NCBI GenBank assembly: GCA_963753585.1
Contig: CAVWCU010000001.1
Location: 930,001-994,000 of the forward strand
Source of the DNA: VRUE01 sp963753585
Lineage (GTDB): Bacteria > Actinomycetota > Thermoleophilia > Solirubrobacterales > 70-9
Reading direction: 5' to 3'
DNA: 64,000 nucleotides
Part shown: positions 16,566-24,018 of the stretch, piece after piece
Position numbering within the stretch: position 1 is the stretch's first letter
Layout of the letters: each line of letters begins with the position of its first letter
Notes under the pieces: model-generated
Databases searched by the model: none
What the model saw: the letters and a program-made list of their open reading frames with translations, nothing else
Told to the model about the DNA's origin: nothing
Made by a program: the position numbers and the translations under genes

Positions 16566-17186
16566 TTGAATTACAGACTCGCCTACAGGCTTGGTTTCCA
16601 CCCCTGGGAGGACCTCGCCGAGCACCCACCCTACGCCGAGAAGCTCATGGAGCTGGTGGCTCGCGACGAGGACGGGCGCAATCCCCCCTTCGGCCCTGCG
16701 CTCGACATTGGGACCGGTAGCGCCGTTTGGGGTATTCGACTCGCCGAACGAGGCTGGCAGGTGACCGGCATAGACACCGTCGAGAGGGCACTGAGCCGGG
16801 CTCGCGAGCGAGCGGAGGAGGCGGGCGTCGATATGCGCCTGCTCCGAGGCGACGTGACGGCATTGCGGGAGGCGGACATCGGGGCCAGTTTCCGCTTGCT
16901 GGTGGACACCGGCACTTTCCACGGCCTGACCGAGCCTCAACGACTGGCGATGGGACGGGAGGTGAGCGCGATCGCCGCTCCAGATGCCACGCTAATCCTC
17001 GATTGCTTCGCTCCCCGGCGCAGGGGTCCGCTGCCCCGAGGTGCGAGCAAGGCGGATGTGGAAGGGGCGTTCCCCGGGTGGGAGATCACCGACATTGAGA
17101 CGGCGGACACTGAACCCGATCCGATTGCCCGGCTCTTCCGGTTCGACGAGTCTTTCTACCGCCTTCGGCCCCAAGGGGCTGTTTGA
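16566..17186 (+). CDS. Class I SAM-dependent methyltransferase
   Basis: A protein of about 206 residues. The TTG at 16566 (LNYRLAYRLGFHPWE) was chosen over an earlier GTG-like start at 16494 that overlaps the cupin gene. Motif I ALDIGTGSAVWGIRLAERGW (residues ~38-57) and the following acidic ITGID-like TGIDTVERAL bind S-adenosylmethionine; LLVDTGTFHGL is motif IV. The GTGSAVWG and FHGL versions match a small family annotated as thiopurine/SAM methyltransferase-like. The substrate is unknown. The stop codon lies just before the operator-like palindrome of the next operon. Confidence 0.8.
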   Translation: MNYRLAYRLGFHPWEDLAEHPPYAEKLMELVARDEDGRNPPFGPALDIGTGSAVWGIRLAERGWQVTGIDTVERALSRARERAEEAGVDMRLLRGDVTALREADIGASFRLLVDTGTFHGLTEPQRLAMGREVSAIAAPDATLILDCFAPRRRGPLPRGASKADVEGAFPGWEITDIETADTEPDPIARLFRFDESFYRLRPQGAV

Positions 17187-17188
17187 AA

Positions 17189-17206
17189 TATACCGATATT
17201 GATATA
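17189..17206. promoter_or_regulatory. Candidate autoregulatory operator of the MNT/HEPN operon
   Basis: An AT-rich imperfect palindrome, TATACCGATATTGATATA (14 of 18 positions symmetric), stands in otherwise GC-rich sequence, 10 bp before the ATG at 17216. It would overlap the promoter of an essentially leaderless mRNA. The first gene encodes an HTH domain, so autoregulation is the natural inference. Confidence 0.5.
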
Positions 17207-17215
17207 GTCCTCCCC

Positions 17216-17743
17216 ATGTTCGGGATACCCCAGGCCATCCGCCGGGCGCGACTGGACGCGAATCTCTCGCAGGTAGACCTGGCCACTCGCGCCGGCACCT
17301 CCCAGTCGGCGCTGGCTCGCTACGAGACTGGAGCGGCTCTTCCGACCCTGCCGACGCTGGAGCGGCTTCTAGCGGCATGCGGCAGGCGCCTGGAGATCCA
17401 GATGCCCCCCGCGCGGCGTCCCGGCCCTGCCAGCTCGGTGCGAAGCCAACTCGGTCCCCAGGCGGACAAACTCAGGCGCCAACGCCGCCGGCTGCTCGAC
17501 GCAGCCGAGAAGCACGGCATCGGTCATCTGCGTGCCTTCGGGTCTCTCGCGCGCGGCGAAGCTACGGCCGAAAGCGACGTGGATCTCCTCGTAGACCTCA
17601 AGCCAGGCCGCACCCTCCTCGACCTGGCTGCGTTTCGCCGCGAGGCCGGGGAGATCCTCGACCTGCCCGTAGACGTCGCAACCGCCGACATGCTCAAGGA
17701 CCGCATCCGCGACGAGGTGCTCAGCGAGGCGCTGCCCCTGTGA
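17216..17743 (+). CDS. XRE-type HTH fused to MNT nucleotidyltransferase (antitoxin)
   Basis: A 175-residue fusion. Residues ~3-60 form a Cro/C1-type helix-turn-helix (IRRARLDANLSQVDLATRAG, SQSALARYETG). Residues ~85-175 are a minimal nucleotidyltransferase with the signature FGSLARGEATAESDVDLLV: the GS and two Asp are in place, and a third acidic residue is in VDVAT. In HEPN-MNT modules the MNT protein neutralises the HEPN toxin, in known cases by AMPylating it. The GTGA overlap with the next gene shows translational coupling. The HTH presumably binds the palindrome at 17189. Confidence 0.88.
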   Translation: MFGIPQAIRRARLDANLSQVDLATRAGTSQSALARYETGAALPTLPTLERLLAACGRRLEIQMPPARRPGPASSVRSQLGPQADKLRRQRRRLLDAAEKHGIGHLRAFGSLARGEATAESDVDLLVDLKPGRTLLDLAAFRREAGEILDLPVDVATADMLKDRIRDEVLSEALPL

Positions 17744-18078
17744 GCCGAGACGAGAAAGAGCGCCTACGCGACATCCAAGACGCAATCGCCGCGATTCACA
17801 GACATCTTGAGCAGGCTGGCGAGACAACCGCCGCCAAGGAAGACCCGCTGCTGCACGACGCCCTGCTGTTCCAGTTCGTCGTGATCGGCGAGGCCGTCAA
17901 GAACCTGACTCCCGAGACGCGCGAGGCGGCGCCAAAAATCCCCTGGGTGGATATTGCCGGGCTCCGGGATCTCATCGCCCACGAGTACTTCAGGATCGAC
18001 ATCCACCGCGTGCTCGAGATCGTGGAGCGGGACCTCCCGCCGCTGGAGCAGGCAATCAGTCGTCTGATCGAGACCTAG
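17740..18078 (+). CDS. HEPN domain RNase toxin (DUF86 family)
   Basis: A 112-residue all-helical protein starting at the GTG that overlaps the previous stop. The HEPN RNase signature R-x4-H is in LRDLIAHEYFRID (residues ~78-90), together with the conserved FQFVVIGEAVKNL helix. In characterised pairs the HEPN protein is a toxin that cleaves RNA and the MNT partner silences it. Size and order (MNT first, HEPN second) match these modules. Confidence 0.9.
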   Translation: MSRDEKERLRDIQDAIAAIHRHLEQAGETTAAKEDPLLHDALLFQFVVIGEAVKNLTPETREAAPKIPWVDIAGLRDLIAHEYFRIDIHRVLEIVERDLPPLEQAISRLIET

Positions 18079-18205
18079 ATGTAGCTGGTCACCGCCATTG
18101 TTGGCTCGGAGATCACGCCGAGTTCGCTGAAAGTTTTCAATCAAGTACCAATTCGTTCCGGTAGATTGCCCGGCGTCGCAAACTTGGCGCTAACAGGGAG
18201 TATCA

Positions 18206-19456
18206 GTGGTCAGTAGTCGGCGGGGAGGACTATCGCATGTCGCGCTGGCGGTGGCGATCTCGCTAGCCGCGCTTGGTGGCTCGGCCGGGGCCGCTGACCC
18301 GAGCACCGGTCTCAGCGAAGCCGAATCGCGTGCCGCCAACGCCGAGGCGGATATCGCCTCCGCCCAGACAGAGGTCAACGCCGCCCGCGCCCGCCTCGCG
18401 ACGATCTCCCGTCGCGCCAACCCGGCTGCCGCGGCCGCCCAGAGCAAGCGAACCCAGGCGCGCGATTTGGAAACGAGCCTCCTCGACCGCCAGCGACGGG
18501 CAAAAGCACGGATCTCCGAGCTCGAAACAGTCCACAGACAGGAAGTCGACGACCACGACCGGGAAGTCATCTACGGGGTCGGCTTCGGGTTGGCGACGCT
18601 TGTTGGTGCCGGGATCGCCCTTGGCTGGGGCTGGTTTCGCGCCTCATCTGCCGTCGCCGCGCTCAGCCGGATCGACCTCGTCCGCGCCCTTGGGCTTTGC
18701 CTAGGCGGTGGCCTCCTGCTGATCGTCGTCGGCTCGGTTCTAAGCGAGGCGGAAGGCTTGCCGGGGGCGATGGGCGCCTTGCTTCTCGGCCTGGGATTCG
18801 TCCTCCCCACCGCCCTGTTGCTCGGCCGCCACTCGGCTGAGGTTCAACGCGGCCGCGCCAAACCTGCGCTGAAGTGTGGTCGTCTGCCGACTTGGGTGCC
18901 ACGAGGCGTCGCCGCACTGCTCCTCCTCCTCGCGCTCAGCGGGCTCGGCTCGTCGATCGTCGCCGAGGAGCCCGCGGCATTCTCGACCTCCCCTCAACTT
19001 CGGGCAGATAGCACCGCACTCGACAACGGCCCCGGTTCGCGTCGGCTGAAGGAAGCCAAGGCCAAAGCGGACGCGGCGCAGAAGATCGCAGTAAAGCCCC
19101 TCTCCCAGCAGCAAGCCGCGCGGGCAGCACTGCGCAGGGTCACCAGAGAATTGCGTGGCGCCAAGGACCGCCTCGTAAGCGCCGAAGCCGATCAACGTCG
19201 CTTCGCCCGTCGTCTCGCGGTGCTCGTTGCGCGCGAAGAACGTGAAGCCGCCAAGGCAGCAGCTCGGGCCGAACGCGAAGTCGAAGAACAGGCTGAAGAA
19301 GAATCACTCTCGAGCGGATGCGATTCGAACTACTCCGGATGCGTGCCGGTCTACCCACCCGACGTCAACTGTCCCGAAGTCGGCGAAACGGTCACCGTCA
19401 TCGGTTCCGACCCGCACGGCCTCGATGCCGACGGCGACCTCGTAGGTTGCGAGTGA
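18206..19456 (+). CDS. Membrane coiled-coil protein with C-terminal Excalibur-like domain
   Basis: A 416-residue protein from a GTG start. It has a signal peptide (residues ~1-29), an Ala/Arg-rich coiled coil (~35-115), four or so membrane helices (~122-142, ~155-175, ~180-205, ~228-250), a second long charged coiled coil (~280-370), and a Cys-rich C-terminus (CDSNYSGCVPVYPPDVNC...DADGDLVGCE). That tail is the Excalibur-type calcium-binding module often seen at the end of secreted nucleases, with the DxDxDGxxCE loop. No nuclease domain is attached here. Function is unknown. It sits between the toxin-antitoxin pair and the DUF4236-SIR2 pair. Confidence 0.75.
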   Translation: MVSSRRGGLSHVALAVAISLAALGGSAGAADPSTGLSEAESRAANAEADIASAQTEVNAARARLATISRRANPAAAAAQSKRTQARDLETSLLDRQRRAKARISELETVHRQEVDDHDREVIYGVGFGLATLVGAGIALGWGWFRASSAVAALSRIDLVRALGLCLGGGLLLIVVGSVLSEAEGLPGAMGALLLGLGFVLPTALLLGRHSAEVQRGRAKPALKCGRLPTWVPRGVAALLLLLALSGLGSSIVAEEPAAFSTSPQLRADSTALDNGPGSRRLKEAKAKADAAQKIAVKPLSQQQAARAALRRVTRELRGAKDRLVSAEADQRRFARRLAVLVAREEREAAKAAARAEREVEEQAEEESLSSGCDSNYSGCVPVYPPDVNCPEVGETVTVIGSDPHGLDADGDLVGCE

Positions 19457-19463
19457 CTCAGCC

Positions 19464-19706
19464 ATGGGGATGAGCTTCAAGGTCGCCCCAGGAGTGCGGA
19501 TCCGCGCGTCCAGCCGTGGTGTCAGCGCAGGGATCGGACCGCGGGCAGCCCGCGTTCACATCGGATCCCAAGGCGTCGGCGTCTCCAGCGGAGCAGGGCC
19601 TGCCTCTACTTACACACGCGTCAGCCGCAGCTCTCGAGGAAAGTCAGTGGCGAGGGCAAAGCCCAGGCCAAGTGGCCCTACCAAGGCAAGCTCTCCCAGC
19701 CTATGA
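19464..19706 (+). CDS. DUF4236 domain protein
   Basis: An 80-residue protein. The N-terminal ~50 residues (MGMSFKVAPGVRIRASSRGV, then SAGIGPRAARVHIG) match DUF4236, a short beta-rich domain of unknown function, followed by a basic Ser/Pro tail. It starts 7 bp after the Excalibur gene. Its stop overlaps the start of the SIR2-like gene (ATGA), so the two are translationally coupled and probably act together. Confidence 0.75.
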   Translation: MGMSFKVAPGVRIRASSRGVSAGIGPRAARVHIGSQGVGVSSGAGPASTYTRVSRSSRGKSVARAKPRPSGPTKASSPSL

Positions 19707-20833
19707 ATACATGCATTGTCCTAGGAGCAGGGGCGACACTAGGAAACGCCCTTCATTTTCATAAACAACGTTTTCGCCAGCAACGCCCACCGCTGGACAC
19801 AACATTCTTTGAGACGGTGGACGCGCTAGGCATGACCCCCAGTAAATCAATTAGGCGCTATCTGGAAGAGTTCGTAGGTATCGATCCGACTCCGACAACG
19901 CTTCGGGAGTTTCGGATGGAGGAGATTTTCAAGGACGTCTCCTACGATCTTCGAGAGACGCCGGAAAGTTCCATTGCACTCAATGCATACATCGACCTGG
20001 TCGACCTATACCTTAGCGTTCTTCGTTCGACCACAAATTGGCTATGCGGCCCAAAAAGGAATGGTGCTCCAATAGGTCGTCTTCTTGATGCCGCAGCAAA
20101 TCAGTCTGAGTCTCTTACGGTTATTACGTTCAACCATGATCTGGTGATTGAGAACGAGATAGAACGCAGAGCCCGCCTTCGCAAGAGATGGTGCCTAGAC
20201 CAGGGGTATGGTTCGATTTCGGCAGATTTCAATCTCCTGGTTCCACTAAACGAAGACCCTGTTTTCCGACTACACGAAGACGGCGAGTGTGATCATGCGA
20301 ACCCCATTTCCATACTCAAGCTCCACGGATCTCTTAACTGGGTTGTCAAGCTCAGCTCAAAACGACCGACTGCAAACTTTTTGAAGACAGGTGGCGGCAA
20401 AGGCAAACTACATTTGGTCTCAAGAAGTCAGATCGAGGGAAGAGAATTCTTTCGCCGGGCACCCAAAGGATCTGGTCGGTTGCGATGGGATCTTTGGCCA
20501 GTGGTTGTACCCCCTGTGTACGCCAAGCAATCCATGCGCGCAAAAGCATTGGAGCAGACTTGGAGCGATGCACGCAAAGCCATCCGTGCCGCTGATCGAA
20601 TCGTCTTCTTTGGGTATTCCTTGCCGGAATTGGATGTAGAGGCAGAGAAGCTCATGGAACGAGGGCTCCTGCGAAATTCGACTCTGAAGTGGCTAGACGT
20701 TATTAACCCCGCCGCACCATCGGCAGGTCGATTCGCAGATATCTCTCCGGCCCTCCCGATTCGCTGGTATCCGACGCTTGCGAAGTTTTTCGCCGCCGAC
20801 GATTTCACCCTGGCCCGATCTAGCCGTAACTGA
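19703..20833 (+). CDS. SIR2-like family protein (putative NAD-consuming defence effector)
   Basis: A 376-residue protein with SIR2-superfamily landmarks: GAGAT at residues 8-12 for NAD binding, TFNHD at ~142-146 (catalytic Asn and its neighbour), KLHGSLNW at ~206-212 (catalytic His), and a late FFGYSLPELDVEAE segment. These match the SIR2-like domains of bacterial defence proteins rather than protein deacetylases. Zinc-binding Cys pairs of true sirtuins are not apparent. The gene is clearly AT-richer than the window and uses codons rare in its neighbours, a sign of transfer. A NADase role against phage is inference from the family. Confidence 0.75.
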   Translation: MNTCIVLGAGATLGNALHFHKQRFRQQRPPLDTTFFETVDALGMTPSKSIRRYLEEFVGIDPTPTTLREFRMEEIFKDVSYDLRETPESSIALNAYIDLVDLYLSVLRSTTNWLCGPKRNGAPIGRLLDAAANQSESLTVITFNHDLVIENEIERRARLRKRWCLDQGYGSISADFNLLVPLNEDPVFRLHEDGECDHANPISILKLHGSLNWVVKLSSKRPTANFLKTGGGKGKLHLVSRSQIEGREFFRRAPKGSGRLRWDLWPVVVPPVYAKQSMRAKALEQTWSDARKAIRAADRIVFFGYSLPELDVEAEKLMERGLLRNSTLKWLDVINPAAPSAGRFADISPALPIRWYPTLAKFFAADDFTLARSSRN

Positions 20834-20905
20834 TCTTGTGCCCGGCCCATAGAGGGCAAGCCCAGACAACGCGAATCCAAAGCAATCCACTGCAAATTGC
20901 TTGAT

Positions 20906-20933
20906 TGAGGCACTCATTTAACTGAGTGCCTCA
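20906..20933 (+). terminator. Strong hairpin downstream of the SIR2-like gene
   Basis: An 11-bp perfect stem (TGAGGCACTCA / TGAGTGCCTCA) with the 5'-TTTAA-C loop. A weaker 7-bp hairpin (AAGCAAT / ATTGCTT) precedes it at 20880-20902. It is a likely terminator between the island and tRNA-His. Confidence 0.5.
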
Positions 20934-20995
20934 CGTCATCGGCAATTAGAAGGGTCAATGGATAACGAAACCCCGCTTTGCATAGATTCGTAAAG

Positions 20996-21069
20996 GGTGG
21001 ACGACCGGATTCGAACCGGCGACCGCCTGGACCACAACCAGGAGCTCTACCAGCTGAGCTACGTCCACC
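20996..21069 (-). tRNA. tRNA-His (GTG)
   Basis: A full cloverleaf with anticodon GTG in loop TTGTGGT, D-arm AGCTCAGCTGGTAGAGCT and T-loop GGTTCGAATCC. An extra 5' G typical of tRNA-His can be placed at 21069. CCA is not encoded. Its 3' end faces the AT-rich SIR2 island. Confidence 0.95.
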
Positions 21070-21111
21070 GCGTGGCTTCAATCTAGCGGGCTGGGGGACG
21101 AGGCGGCGGGG

Positions 21112-21840
21112 CTAGGTGGCGCGGTGGTTTGCCTCGACCAGGGCTGCGAGGGCTCTTAGGCCGGGGGCCGTGCGGGCAACGAGGTCGGGCTCCGCCGCTT
21201 CGGCCTGCTCGGGAAGGGCGGCGGCGCCGTCGTCGCCCAAGGCTCCATGGGCCTCGCGAACCATCTCGGGAACGGCCAGCCAGGCCTCCAGCAGGGCAAA
21301 GTCGGCCTCGGGGTGGAAGAGGACTCCCCAGGCGTTGCCCTTGCGGAAGGCTTGGACCTCGGTCTTTGCAGAGAGGGCCAGGTGTTGGGCGCCGTCGGGC
21401 AGGTCGAAGACGTCGCCGTGCCAGTGCAGGACGGTCGTGCTCGGGGCGAGGGCGCCGAGGATCGGGTCCTCGAGGTCCAAGATCTCGACTGGGGCGAAGC
21501 CGAGCTCCGGCCTCTCCCCCGGTCTCACCTCGGCCCCGAGCGCTCGGGCCAGCAGCTGGGCTCCCAGGCAGATGCCGAGCAGCGGCATCTCGCGGCGCAG
21601 CGCCTCGGCGAGCCACTCGCGCTCGATCGCCAGCTCTGGATGGCGGTCGGTTTCGTCGACGTTCATCGGACCGCCCATGACGACGGCGCCGGCCACCTCG
21701 TCGTGGTCGGGCAACGCCTGGCCGGCAAGCGGTTTGACCGTGCGCTCGGCGAGCGAGCCGCAGGCATCGAGGATGCGGTGCGGACCCTCCCAGGGGACGT
21801 GCTGAATCACCAGCAGGGTTGGACGGTCGTCCAGGCTCAT
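21112..21840 (-). CDS. Class I glutamine amidotransferase (GATase1-like)
   Basis: A 242-residue single-domain protein. The nucleophile elbow is LLGICLGAQLLARAL (Cys near 91). The catalytic His-Pro-Glu is in GVLFHPEADF (~170-175), and GGPMNVDE is the oxyanion region. Stand-alone proteins of this form are often annotated as GMP synthase-like glutamine amidotransferases; some act as gamma-glutamyl peptidases. The partner enzyme is not evident here. Confidence 0.88.
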   Translation of the reverse strand: MSLDDRPTLLVIQHVPWEGPHRILDACGSLAERTVKPLAGQALPDHDEVAGAVVMGGPMNVDETDRHPELAIEREWLAEALRREMPLLGICLGAQLLARALGAEVRPGERPELGFAPVEILDLEDPILGALAPSTTVLHWHGDVFDLPDGAQHLALSAKTEVQAFRKGNAWGVLFHPEADFALLEAWLAVPEMVREAHGALGDDGAAALPEQAEAAEPDLVARTAPGLRALAALVEANHRAT

Positions 21841-21874
21841 CGGGCCTCAGGCTAGCCGCGCTACGGTTGGGGCG

Positions 21875-22123
21875 ATGGCCAAGCGACGCGGGATTGCGAT
21901 CTTCCGGCCGAGCTCAACGGCCACCGTCGTCGGCGCGCACGCTCGCGGGGCGATGGCGGTCGGCGCCCTCGCCGTGGGCGCCGCGGCCGTGGGCGGTTTC
22001 GCGATCGGGCGGCTCAGCGTGGGGCGTCTGGCGGTCGGCCGGGCCGCGGTGGGAAAGCTGAAGGTCGAGGAGCTGGAGATCGGCCGCCTCCACATCCGCG
22101 ACGATGCCGGCAGCGGGACGTAA
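21875..22123 (+). CDS. Small pentapeptide-periodic repeat protein
   Basis: An 82-residue protein. Residues ~28-75 consist of about ten five-residue units of the form [AS][VI]Gx[LFA] (AVGAL, AVGAA, AVGGF, AIGRL, SVGRL, AVGRA, AVGKL, ...). The five-residue period suggests a quadrilateral beta-helix, but the repeat lacks the Asp/Asn and the central Leu/Phe pattern of standard pentapeptide repeat proteins. The N-terminus is basic and there is no signal peptide. It lies 34 bp from the divergent amidotransferase start. Function is unknown. Confidence 0.65.
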   Translation: MAKRRGIAIFRPSSTATVVGAHARGAMAVGALAVGAAAVGGFAIGRLSVGRLAVGRAAVGKLKVEELEIGRLHIRDDAGSGT

Positions 22124-22129
22124 CCGACA

Positions 22130-23149
22130 TTGACCACACGTGGGGTGGGTCAAAGTCGGGTGCGCGGGCTCGCGGCCGTGGTGATCGTTGCAGTGGCAGC
22201 CGCCGCGCTCCTGGGGGCCAGCCGGGGCGCCGCCATCGGCCCCTACCGTGACCTCGGCGCCTGCTCGGTCTTCCCCGACCCGCCCGCCGGTCTCCCGGCC
22301 AACGCCCCCTCCCTCCCCAACCAGGCCGCCTGGAACCAGGACGTCTCCAAGGCTCCCGTCGCCCCCGGCTCGGCCGCGACGATCGCCTACGTCAACGCCC
22401 AAGGCGGCGACCTCCTCCATCCCGACTTCGGCTCGCCGCGCGCCTACGGCTTCCCCTACGCGGTCATCGGCGCCGGCCAGCGCAAGCTGCCGGTCCGCTA
22501 CACCGCCTACGGCGAGGAGAGCGACCCCGGGCCGTTCCCGGTCCCCGGCGGCGCGCCGGTCGAGGGCGGCAGGCGCAGCGACGGCGACCGGCACGTGCTC
22601 GTCGTCGACCGCTCGCGCTGCGTGCTCTACGAGCTCTACCGCGCCTTCTTCAAGCGGAGCGGCTCCCCGCACTGGAACGCGGACTCGGGAGCGCGTTGGG
22701 ACCTGCGTTCGACCGCGGGCCGCCCCGACTCCTGGACCTCGGCCGACGCCGCGGGCTTGCCGATCTTCCCCGGGCTCGTCCGCTACGACGAGGTCGCGGC
22801 CGGCGACCTCGACCACGCGATCCGGGTCACCTTCGAGAGCACGCGCGACGCCTGGGTCCACCCCGCCTCGCACTGCGCCGGCGACACCTCCGACCCGCGC
22901 GCGCCGGCGATGGGCACGCGCCTGCGGCTGAAGGCCGGCTACGGCCTCGGCGGCTTCAGCGGCGGCGCCCGGGTCATCGCCGAGGCGCTGAAGCGCTACG
23001 GGATGATCGTCGCCGACAACGGCTCCAACTGGTTCTTCAGCGGCACCAGCGACCGGCGCTGGGACGACGAGAACCTGAACCAGCTGAAGCGCATTCCTGG
23101 CAGCGCTTTCCAGGTCGTCGAGAGCGCCGCCCGGCCGCACGTCTGCTGA
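22130..23149 (+). CDS. Conserved secreted protein, unknown function
   Basis: A 339-residue protein from a TTG start 6 bp after the repeat protein. A signal peptide or anchor covers residues ~12-35. The mature part contains well-ordered conserved-looking motifs (WNQDVSKAPV, LHPDFGS, VVDRSRCVLYELYRAF, GLPIFPGLVRYDEV, HALRVTF-like HAIRVTFEST, YGMIVADNGSNWFFSGTSD) recalling extracellular proteins of soil bacteria annotated only as hypothetical. Four cysteines suggest disulfides. I cannot name a catalytic function. Confidence 0.7.
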   Translation: MTTRGVGQSRVRGLAAVVIVAVAAAALLGASRGAAIGPYRDLGACSVFPDPPAGLPANAPSLPNQAAWNQDVSKAPVAPGSAATIAYVNAQGGDLLHPDFGSPRAYGFPYAVIGAGQRKLPVRYTAYGEESDPGPFPVPGGAPVEGGRRSDGDRHVLVVDRSRCVLYELYRAFFKRSGSPHWNADSGARWDLRSTAGRPDSWTSADAAGLPIFPGLVRYDEVAAGDLDHAIRVTFESTRDAWVHPASHCAGDTSDPRAPAMGTRLRLKAGYGLGGFSGGARVIAEALKRYGMIVADNGSNWFFSGTSDRRWDDENLNQLKRIPGSAFQVVESAARPHVC

Positions 23150-23162
23150 AGGGCGCTGAGCC

Positions 23163-23753
23163 CTACGCGTTCAGCTGCACGTGGTGAAAGTCCGCCCGCA
23201 GGCGCGCGCGCAGCTCGGCCGCCGCCTCACCGGCGTCTTCGGCGCCACCGCTGACCAGCACCACCTCGGTCGCCGGATAGCTCTGCAGCTGGTCCTCGAC
23301 TGCCTGCACGACGTCCTCGTCCCCCACCCGCGCTTCGGCCCTCACGCCGGCCTTGGCCAGCGCAGCCAGCGTCACCACGAGCCGCTGCTGGGCCTGATGC
23401 CTCGCGCCCTCGACGTCCGAGGCCCAGCGGTCCATGAAGCCGATGCGCGCGGGCACCAGGACCCGCACCTCGCCGCCGTCGGGCGGCTCGTCGATCCCCG
23501 CCGTGCGCACGATCCGCGCCACGTCGGCCGGTGCCTCCACGGCGTCGGCAGCGACGATCAGCACGCGGTGCCCGCCCTCCTCGCCCCCGGACCCGATCGG
23601 TCCCCGAGGCCGCTGTCGCGCCGCCACCACCAGCAGCGCCAGCACAGCAAGGGCGCCGACCGCGACTCCGAGGGCCGGGCCGGCCAGAAGGAACCCCGCG
23701 ACGATCGGCACGACGAGGGCGGCGACGATCAGCGGCAGCTTCCAGGGCGCCAT
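23163..23753 (-). CDS. Membrane protein with C-terminal USP-like domain
   Basis: A 196-residue protein. The ATG at 23753 (MAPWKLPL) leads directly into two membrane helices (residues ~5-24 and ~26-45). A basic Gly-rich linker follows, then an alpha-beta domain (HRVLIVAADAVEAPADV..., ARVGDEDVVQAVEDQL, ATEVVLVSGG) similar to universal stress proteins and to the soluble half of the 14850 gene. No ATP-binding GxxG(9)GS motif is seen. Function is unknown. Confidence 0.65.
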   Translation of the reverse strand: MAPWKLPLIVAALVVPIVAGFLLAGPALGVAVGALAVLALLVVAARQRPRGPIGSGGEEGGHRVLIVAADAVEAPADVARIVRTAGIDEPPDGGEVRVLVPARIGFMDRWASDVEGARHQAQQRLVVTLAALAKAGVRAEARVGDEDVVQAVEDQLQSYPATEVVLVSGGAEDAGEAAAELRARLRADFHHVQLNA

Positions 23754-23823
23754 CGAACCAGCTTGGCAGGCCGCGTCGGGGCGCGGTCTCCGCGAGGGAG
23801 GTCCGCGCCCAGCCGCACGCGAC

Positions 23824-23958
23824 CTACGCCCTGCGCGCGCCCAGCCTTGGAAGCAGCAGCATCGCGAGCCCGACAAGGATCACGATGATTCCGAGCACGT
23901 AGTGGACGAGGATCGCCAGGACGATCCCGATGATGATCAACAGAATTGATAGCTCCAT
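23824..23958 (-). CDS. 44-residue two-helix membrane peptide
   Basis: A short frame from an ATG at 23958: MELSILLIIIGIVLAILVHY and a second hydrophobic stretch VLGIIVILVGLAMLLLPRL, ending in a basic GARRA tail. Two short transmembrane helices separated by HY are typical of very small actinobacterial membrane proteins (similar in form to DUF6131). It is upstream of the USP-like gene on the same strand, 70 bp away. Confidence 0.6.
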   Translation of the reverse strand: MELSILLIIIGIVLAILVHYVLGIIVILVGLAMLLLPRLGARRA

Positions 23959-24018
23959 GCCGCACGGCTACCCGCCGGAGAACGACGACAAACCAGTGCA
24001 GGTTGCCGCTCGGAAGAG

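Noticed and set aside
19703..20833. The SIR2-like gene as a protein deacetylase (sirtuin)
   Set aside because: The four zinc-binding Cys are missing and the size and motif spacing fit SIR2-like defence proteins.
20996..21069. tRNA-His as a proven attachment site of the island
   Set aside because: I looked for a second copy of the tRNA 3' end upstream of the SIR2-like gene and at 17-19 kb and found only a 9-bp match (GATTCGAAC), within chance. No integrase is present.
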